NCBI GenBank assembly: GCA_964559295.1
Contig: CAZLGO010000057.1
Location: 1 to 11,061, forward strand
DNA length: 11,061 nt
Origin: CAZLGO01 sp964559295
GTDB lineage: Archaea; Methanobacteriota; Methanobacteria; Methanobacteriales; Methanobacteriaceae
Reading direction: 5' to 3'
Positions 6,762 to 11,061 of this stretch are shown here, piece by piece. Numbering within the stretch: the first letter of the stretch is position 1; the number at the start of each line of letters is the position of its first letter. Made by a program: the position numbers and the translations under genes. The notes under the pieces were generated by a model. It did no database searches. It was not told the DNA's origin and saw only the letters and a list, made by a program, of their open reading frames with translations.

Positions 6762-6782
6762 TGAAATACCAACTTACCACAC

Positions 6783-6823
6783 ATCATAAGTACAAAGGTC
6801 TTTACAAGATATCATAAGTACAA
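6783..6823 (+). repeat. 13-bp direct repeat in the hdrA leader
   Basis: ATCATAAGTACAA occurs perfectly at 6783-6795 and 6811-6823, a 28-bp period. Both copies are followed by purine-rich, ribosome-binding-site-like sequence (AGG after the first, GGGGTG after the second). Some further matches downstream suggest a decayed tandem duplication of about 28 bp, or a paired regulatory site overlapping the start of transcription. Confidence 0.75.
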
Positions 6824-6829
6824 GGGGTG
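6824..6829 (+). promoter_or_regulatory. Ribosome-binding site of hdrA
   Basis: GGGGTG ends five bases before the ATG at 6835. The spacing to the adjacent in-frame TTG at 6832 would be only two bases, so ATG 6835 is the preferred start. Confidence 0.75.
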
Positions 6830-6834
6830 TTTTG

Positions 6835-8808
6835 ATGGAAGAAGAAACAAAAATGGAAGAACCAAGAATAGGAGTATATGTATGTCATTGTGGGGTCAAC
6901 ATAGCTGGTGTCGCTGATATTGATGCACTGCGGGACTATGCTGCTACCCTTCCAAATGTTGTTCTTGCCAAAGATTATAAATACTACTGTTCAGACCCTG
7001 GACAGGAAGAAATACAAAAGGACATAAAGGAACACAATCTAAATAGGGTAATTGTGGCTGCATGTTCTCCAAGGCTTCATGAGCCAACATTTAGAAGGTG
7101 CGTCCAAGAGGCAGGAATCAATCCATATCTTTTTGAATTTGCAAACATAAGGGAACAGTGTACATGGGCACATATGCGCGAACCAGAAGCTGCAACTGAA
7201 AAGGCAAAAGATCTAATTAGAATGGCGGTTGCAAAATCAAGACTCTTAGAACCATTAGAAGCAGAAAAAGTTGATGTTAATAAAAACGCATTGGTCATTG
7301 GAGGAGGAGTTGCAGGAATTCAGGCTGCCTTGGACTTAGCTGATATGGGATTCAAGACCTACATGGTTGAGAGAAATCCAACAATTGGTGGAAGGATGGC
7401 ACAGCTTGACAAGACTTTCCCAACCCTTGATTGTTCAATGTGTATCCTATCCCCAAAGATGGTGGATGTTGGAAAACACGAAAACATTGAGTTGTTATCA
7501 TATTCAGAAGTTAAAGAGGTAGATGGATACATTGGTAACTTTAAAGTAAAAGTTGAGAAAAAGCCGAGATACGTCATTGAAGAAGAGTGCGTAGGCTGTG
7601 GAACATGTACAGAGGTTTGTCCCATCGAGATCCCAAATTACTTTGACGAAGGAATCGGAATGACAAAAGCCATATATACACCATTCCCACAAGCGGTTCC
7701 TCTTGTTGCCACTATAGATAAAGATTACTGTATCGAATGTCACCTATGTGATGAAGTTTGTGAAAGGGGTGCAGTTAAACACGACCAGGAACCAGAAGAG
7801 GTAGAACTTGAAGTTGGTACCATAATTGTTGCAACTGGTTTTGATCCCTATGATGCTACCGAGAAGCTGGAATATGGATATGGTACTTACGCAAATGTTA
7901 TTTCAGCCTTAGAACTTGAAAGGATGATAAATGCATCTGGACCAACCGAAGGTAAGGTTCTAAAACCCTCCGATGGTAAAAAACCAAAAAGAGTTGCTTT
8001 CATACAGTGTGTAGGTTCAAGAGACGAGCAAGTTGATAATGCATATTGCTGTAGAGTCGGTTGTATGTATGCCATGAAGAATGCACAACTTATAAAGGAT
8101 AAAGTTCCAGAAACTGAAGTTGCAATCTATTACATGGACATAAGAGCATATGGTAAAGGATTTGAGGAGTTCTACAAAAGATCCCAAGAGATGTATGGAA
8201 TTAAGTTCATAAGAGGAAGACCAGCAGAAGTACTTGAAAATCCAGATGGAACTTTAACGGTGAGGGCAGAGGACACCCTAATTGCAAGACCAACAGAATA
8301 CGTATATGATATGGTGGTCTTATCAATCGGTTTGGTACCACCTGCTGGAGCAGAAGAACTCAGATCAATAGTCGGACTTTCAAAAAGTGCAGATGGATTC
8401 TTAATGGAAGCTCACCCAAAACTCAGACCAGTAGACACCCTCACAGATGGAGTATACCTTGCTGGAGTCTCTCAAGGACCTAAAGATATCCCTGATTCAG
8501 TAGCACAATCTTCCGGTGCAGCAGCAAGAGCAGCAATTCCAATGGTCAAAGGAGAAGTTGAAATTGAACCTATAGTCGCAGTGGTGGATGAAGACGTCTG
8601 TGGTGGATGTGCAGTATGCATTGAACTGTGTCCGTTTGATGCCATAGAACGTACAGAAGAAGAACAAGCACATGTAATAACAGCGCTTTGTAAAGGATGT
8701 GGAACTTGTGTTGCAGCATGCCCATCAGGGGCATTAGATCAGAAACATTTCAGAACAAAACAGATATTCGCTCAAATTGAAGCAGCCTTTGAGGAAGCAG
8801 CAAAGTAA
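6835..8808 (+). CDS. hdrA: CoB-CoM heterodisulfide reductase iron-sulfur/flavin subunit A
   Basis: FAD and multi-[4Fe-4S] subunit of the cytoplasmic heterodisulfide reductase HdrABC, which with the MvhADG hydrogenase bifurcates electrons to ferredoxin and to CoM-S-S-CoB. The 657 residues match methanogen HdrA. Order of parts: an N-terminal cluster domain with cysteines at 17, 19, 52, 77, 89 and 109; an FAD-binding GGGVAG (157-162) in a thioredoxin-reductase-like fold; LDCSMC (198-203); an inserted ferredoxin domain with CVGCGTCTEVCP (252-263) and CIECHLCDEVC (299-309); QCVGSRDE (391-398) with cysteines at 405, 406 and 410; and a C-terminal ferredoxin domain with CGGCAVCIELCP (589-600) and CKGCGTCVAACP (619-630). 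All these positions are cysteine; no in-frame UGA for selenocysteine exists. hdrB and hdrC are not nearby, as is usual for Methanobacteriales as I recall. It has its own promoter, leader repeat and terminator, so is probably monocistronic. Confidence 0.97.
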   Translation: MEEETKMEEPRIGVYVCHCGVNIAGVADIDALRDYAATLPNVVLAKDYKYYCSDPGQEEIQKDIKEHNLNRVIVAACSPRLHEPTFRRCVQEAGINPYLFEFANIREQCTWAHMREPEAATEKAKDLIRMAVAKSRLLEPLEAEKVDVNKNALVIGGGVAGIQAALDLADMGFKTYMVERNPTIGGRMAQLDKTFPTLDCSMCILSPKMVDVGKHENIELLSYSEVKEVDGYIGNFKVKVEKKPRYVIEEECVGCGTCTEVCPIEIPNYFDEGIGMTKAIYTPFPQAVPLVATIDKDYCIECHLCDEVCERGAVKHDQEPEEVELEVGTIIVATGFDPYDATEKLEYGYGTYANVISALELERMINASGPTEGKVLKPSDGKKPKRVAFIQCVGSRDEQVDNAYCCRVGCMYAMKNAQLIKDKVPETEVAIYYMDIRAYGKGFEEFYKRSQEMYGIKFIRGRPAEVLENPDGTLTVRAEDTLIARPTEYVYDMVVLSIGLVPPAGAEELRSIVGLSKSADGFLMEAHPKLRPVDTLTDGVYLAGVSQGPKDIPDSVAQSSGAAARAAIPMVKGEVEIEPIVAVVDEDVCGGCAVCIELCPFDAIERTEEEQAHVITALCKGCGTCVAACPSGALDQKHFRTKQIFAQIEAAFEEAAK

Positions 8809-8821
8809 GTTTTTAATTGGA

Positions 8822-8870
8822 TTAACCCTTCTTTTTTTTAATGGGTTAAAACTCTTCTTTTTTTATTTTT
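8822..8870 (+). terminator. Hairpin and double T-tract terminator after hdrA
   Basis: A perfect 7-bp stem, TTAACCC (8822-8828) with GGGTTAA (8843-8849), holds an 8-T run in its 14-nt loop and is followed by a second T-rich tract (8855-8870). It starts 13 bp after the hdrA stop. Both the hairpin and the T-tracts fit efficient archaeal termination and separate hdrA from the DUF169 gene. Confidence 0.75.
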
Positions 8871-8873
8871 GTG

Positions 8874-8955
8874 CATTCTAAACCATTATTTCTATTTTCA
8901 TTAAAATTAGAGAAGATTCATTTTTATATTTAAACTCTTTTTACAGCTTAGAATG
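8874..8955. repeat. 8-bp inverted repeat between hdrA and the DUF169 gene
   Basis: CATTCTAA (8874-8881) and TTAGAATG (8948-8955) are perfect reverse complements 66 bp apart, lying after the hdrA terminator and before the DUF169 promoter. The 66 bp between them are very AT-rich, with no ORF. They could pair in a transcript or be a chance match. Confidence 0.3.
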
Positions 8956-8975
8956 AAGAATGGAATTTTAATATG

Positions 8976-9006
8976 TTTTAAATAAAAGAGATATCAACAT
9001 ATATCT
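8976..9006 (+). promoter_or_regulatory. TATA box and start-site inverted repeat of the DUF169 gene
   Basis: TTTTAAATA (8976-8984) is a good archaeal TATA box; the start of transcription is expected near 9005. A 6-bp inverted repeat, AGATAT (8989-8994) and ATATCT (9001-9006), lies between box and start, a usual place for archaeal repressor operators. Confidence 0.5.
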
Positions 9007-9026
9007 TTGACTACATATACTCCAAC

Positions 9027-9032
9027 GGTGAG
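9027..9032 (+). promoter_or_regulatory. Ribosome-binding site of the DUF169 gene
   Basis: GGTGAG four bases before the ATG at 9037. It rules out the in-frame TTG at 9007, which lies upstream of this site and would put the site inside the coding region. Confidence 0.75.
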
Positions 9033-9036
9033 AATA

Positions 9037-9714
9037 ATGTATAAAGAATTAACTAAAAAATTAAAAGAACTTCTGGATCTGAATAGGAAACCTGTAGCCA
9101 TAAAATGGTCCACAAAAATACCAACCAACATCAAAAGAGAAGAAGGGAAATCAAGATTTTGCACAAAGCTTGATATGGCTGTGAAGGGTAATACATTTTA
9201 TTCAACTGCAGAAGAGGAAGAATGTTTTGGTGGAGCAAGATACACAGGTTTAAAAGACACAAGCGAATTTCCTGAAGCTATGCGAAGTGGTGAATTTTTA
9301 ATTCCAATGGGAGTTTATAAAAACGTCCCTGCCGTACAGCGTTCATGGAAGAATAACGTTGAGATGAGATCTGGGATTTTTAAAGCCCTAATTTTTGCCC
9401 CGCTATCAGTGGCTGAATTTGAACCTGATGTGATATTCATGATCTGTAATGCGAAGCAGGGTATGGAGTTATTGCATGCAAATGCTTATGATTCAGGTTC
9501 ACATGGTATTGGCGCTGATTCTGGCCCAATTTGCAGTACAATGGCAGCATTACCATATTTAACCGGAAAAGTCACCTATGGTTTGGGAGATGTTGGTTCA
9601 CGAAACCATATGGACATAGATCCTGAAGAGATCATGGTGAGTATCCCTGCAGGTGAACTGTCACGTATTGTTTCTAATTTGGAGGAGATGAGGACTAAAA
9701 GACTTTTTAGGTAA
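9037..9714 (+). CDS. DUF169 family protein of unknown function
   Basis: Protein of 225 residues matching the DUF169 family (PF02596, COG2043), uncharacterised. Family marks are the start ELTKKLKELLDLNRKPVAIKW (4-24), a CFGGARYTGL block (63-72), GEFLIPMGVYKNVPAVQRSW (85-104), and a C-terminal CSTMAALPYLTGK (166-178) followed by GDVGSR (184-189). Cysteines at 42, 63, 137 and 166 are present; C63 and C166 sit in the conserved blocks and could bind a metal, cluster or other cofactor, which is inference. There is no signal peptide or membrane segment, so a cytoplasmic protein is expected. The start is the ATG at 9037 with GGTGAG four bases upstream. The gene has its own TATA box and lies alone between hdrA and glyA, both in the same orientation. 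DUF169 genes are common in anaerobes and methanogens; no reaction is proposed. Confidence 0.85.
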   Translation: MYKELTKKLKELLDLNRKPVAIKWSTKIPTNIKREEGKSRFCTKLDMAVKGNTFYSTAEEEECFGGARYTGLKDTSEFPEAMRSGEFLIPMGVYKNVPAVQRSWKNNVEMRSGIFKALIFAPLSVAEFEPDVIFMICNAKQGMELLHANAYDSGSHGIGADSGPICSTMAALPYLTGKVTYGLGDVGSRNHMDIDPEEIMVSIPAGELSRIVSNLEEMRTKRLFR

Positions 9715-9768
9715 GTGATTTTTATCAGATCTCTCCATCAAATTTTTTGAAAATAGATTTTAAATCAC
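9715..9768 (+). other. Possible structured 3' region after the DUF169 gene
   Basis: GTGATTT (9715-9721) and AAATCAC (9762-9768) form a 7-bp inverted repeat around a small hairpin, TCAAA-TTT-TTTGA (9738-9750). The only long T-run is inside that hairpin, so it is a weak terminator candidate rather than a clear one. Confidence 0.3.
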
Positions 9769-9808
9769 AAACTCAAACCAAAGGAATTATAAAGCAATGC
9801 TTAGAATA

Positions 9809-9816
9809 TTTATATT
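9809..9816 (+). promoter_or_regulatory. TATA box of glyA
   Basis: TTTATATT, preceded by GAATA, lies 72 bp before the glyA ATG. The expected start is near 9837, leaving a leader of about 44 nt that contains the overlapping palindromes ATCATGAT (9845-9852) and ATGATCAT (9848-9855). Confidence 0.5.
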
Positions 9817-9870
9817 AATTTGAACAACACTATTTCTGAATATCATCATGATCATAAAGTTAACGTCACT

Positions 9871-9875
9871 GGGGG
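9871..9875 (+). promoter_or_regulatory. Ribosome-binding site of glyA
   Basis: A GGGGG run five bases before the ATG at 9881. The spacing is right although the sequence departs from the GGTG/GGAGG pattern of its neighbours. Confidence 0.6.
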
Positions 9876-9880
9876 AAAAT

Positions 9881-11061
9881 ATGTCTAAAAACGAAAAATA
9901 TGCTCAAAGAATAAAAGAACTTACAAAAGAGCACCACAGGTGGATGAAAAATAGTATAAATCTAATAGCAAGCGAGAACATAACAAGCTTGAGTGTAAGG
10001 GAGGCTTTAGCCTCGGATCTTTCCCACAGGTATGCAGAGGGTTTACCTGGGGAAAGACTTTATGAAGGTTGTAAATACATTGATGAGATTGAAGATATAA
10101 CAATAGATCTTTCAAAGAAATTATTTGATGCTGATCATGCTAATGTGCAGCCAACTTCAGGAGTAGTTGCAAACTTAGCATCATTTTTTGCCTTAGCGGA
10201 TCCTCATGATCTTATAATGGCATTGGAGGTTCCGATAGGAGGGCATATAAGCCATGCTAAGGTAGGTGCTGCTGGAATAAGAGGACTTGAGGTGCTACCA
10301 CATCCTTTCGATGAAGATATGATGAATATAGATGCTGATTCAATGGCAAAGGAGATCATAAAAAATAAGCCAAAGATCGTGCTTCTTGGAGGAAGCTTAT
10401 TTTTGTTTCCACATCCTGTTTTTGAAGCGAAGGAAGTAGCAGATGAAGTTGGTGCAAAAATCATGTACGATGGAGCCCATGTACTTGGTTTGATAGCTGG
10501 AGGATGTTTCCAGGACCCCCTAAAGGAAGGTGCAGATGTCCTTGTTGGAAGCACCCACAAAACATTCCCTGGGCCCCAAGGAGGCATAATTTTTTGTAGG
10601 GATGAATTAAAGGATAAAATTGATGAAGCTGTCTTTCCGGGTGTTGTTAGTAACCATCATCTCCATCATGTGGCTGCCCTGGGTATAACCATGGCTGAAA
10701 TGCTCGAGTTTGGAGCGGATTATGCAAAACAGATTATCAAAAATTCTAAAGCACTTGCCCAAAATCTTTATGAACTTGGATTCAATGTTTTGTGCGAAGA
10801 GGCTGGCTTTACAGAGTCCCATCAGGTAGCAATTGATGTTTCAGATATTGGTAGTGGCGCAAAGATCGCAAAGACCCTTGAAAAGAATAATATAATTCTA
10901 AATAAGAATCTACTGCCTTGGGACGATGTAAATAAACCTGATGACCCTTCAGGGATAAGAATAGGAACTCAAGAGATAACAAGACGTGGATTAAAGGAAT
11001 CTCAAATGGGTGAGATTGCAGAATATATCAAAAAAGTTGTAATAGATGGACTTGATGTTGA
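9881..11061 (+). CDS. glyA: Serine hydroxymethyltransferase, 3' end outside window
   Basis: PLP enzyme that interconverts serine and glycine, passing the C1 unit to the methanogen pterin carrier (tetrahydromethanopterin in this lineage) and so linking amino-acid synthesis to the C1 pool. 393 codons are present without a stop; archaeal GlyA is about 420-430 residues, so some 30 are missing. Visible motifs are NLIASEN (27-33), HRYAEGLPGERLYEGC (49-64), the PLP-site DGAH (D197, H200), the Schiff-base lysine K227 in GSTHKTFPGPQGG (223-235), HHLHHVAALG (259-268) and the carboxylate-binding R360 in SGIRIGTQE (357-365). The start ATG has a GGGGG ribosome-binding site and its own TATA box upstream, so it is probably transcribed separately from the DUF169 gene 166 bp upstream. 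Confidence 0.96.
   Translation, partial: MSKNEKYAQRIKELTKEHHRWMKNSINLIASENITSLSVREALASDLSHRYAEGLPGERLYEGCKYIDEIEDITIDLSKKLFDADHANVQPTSGVVANLASFFALADPHDLIMALEVPIGGHISHAKVGAAGIRGLEVLPHPFDEDMMNIDADSMAKEIIKNKPKIVLLGGSLFLFPHPVFEAKEVADEVGAKIMYDGAHVLGLIAGGCFQDPLKEGADVLVGSTHKTFPGPQGGIIFCRDELKDKIDEAVFPGVVSNHHLHHVAALGITMAEMLEFGADYAKQIIKNSKALAQNLYELGFNVLCEEAGFTESHQVAIDVSDIGSGAKIAKTLEKNNIILNKNLLPWDDVNKPDDPSGIRIGTQEITRRGLKESQMGEIAEYIKKVVIDGLDV

Noticed and set aside
6783..6823. CRISPR-like repeat pair
   Set aside because: Only two 13-bp copies with a 15-bp gap, inside a promoter/leader; no array or cas gene is present.
6835..8808. Possible selenocysteine site in HdrA as found in some methanogens
   Set aside because: The frame is open throughout, with no in-frame UGA, and all cluster positions are cysteine.
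9007..9036. TTG start for the DUF169 gene
   Set aside because: The GGTGAG ribosome-binding site lies downstream of it and is well placed for the ATG at 9037; the family normally begins near that point.
9921..10822. Minus-strand open frames opposite glyA
   Set aside because: They oppose a clearly conserved GlyA frame and show no motifs or initiation signals.

Overview
The window looks like a chromosomal segment of a hydrogenotrophic methanogen of the order Methanobacteriales, most likely Methanobacterium or a close relative. The evidence is archaeal RadA, a single-chain multi-OB-fold RPA with a zinc finger, a full-length all-cysteine HdrA of the methanogen type, archaeal-type GlyA, AT-rich spacers with TATA-like boxes, and GGTG/GGAGG ribosome-binding sites. 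From memory, the order leuCDB / rpa / radA / ... / hdrA / glyA resembles that of Methanothermobacter thermautotrophicus; this was not checked by search. All genes appear intact except the two cut by the window edges. No mobile element, CRISPR array, tRNA or rRNA was found.

Layout. Positions 1-2099 (minus strand) hold a leucine-biosynthesis operon read leuC > leuD > leuB, with leuB cut by the left edge. A 198-bp AT-rich divergent spacer (2100-2297) separates it from rpa (plus strand), which is followed by radA. A run of ten N lies exactly at the radA start codon; the first base of that codon is unknown, so radA must be annotated from 4349. A hairpin plus T-tract ends this pair. Next comes a translationally coupled pair (stop and start overlap as ATGA): an AEC-family permease and a small DUF1232/YkvA-like membrane protein. 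hdrA follows with its own TATA box and a leader carrying a 13-bp direct repeat. A strong hairpin/T-tract terminator follows hdrA. Then come a DUF169 protein with its own promoter and ribosome-binding site, and finally glyA, which is cut by the right edge after 393 codons.

How the genes work together. leuCDB makes the leucine precursor 2-oxoisocaproate; the specificity loop of LeuD argues for leucine rather than coenzyme B synthesis. RPA coats single-stranded DNA and RadA exchanges strands on it, so the two form a recombination/repair module. HdrA is the electron-bifurcating flavoprotein subunit of the heterodisulfide reductase complex at the end of methanogenesis. GlyA joins serine/glycine metabolism to the tetrahydromethanopterin C1 pool. 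The AEC permease, YkvA-like protein and DUF169 protein have no assigned substrate or role here.

No gene-free stretch exceeds 300 bases. The most novel-looking material is regulatory (hdrA leader repeats, an operator-like inverted repeat before rpa, a TSS-proximal inverted repeat before the DUF169 gene) plus the uncharacterised DUF169 and AEC/YkvA genes. I see no clear previously undescribed multi-gene system.
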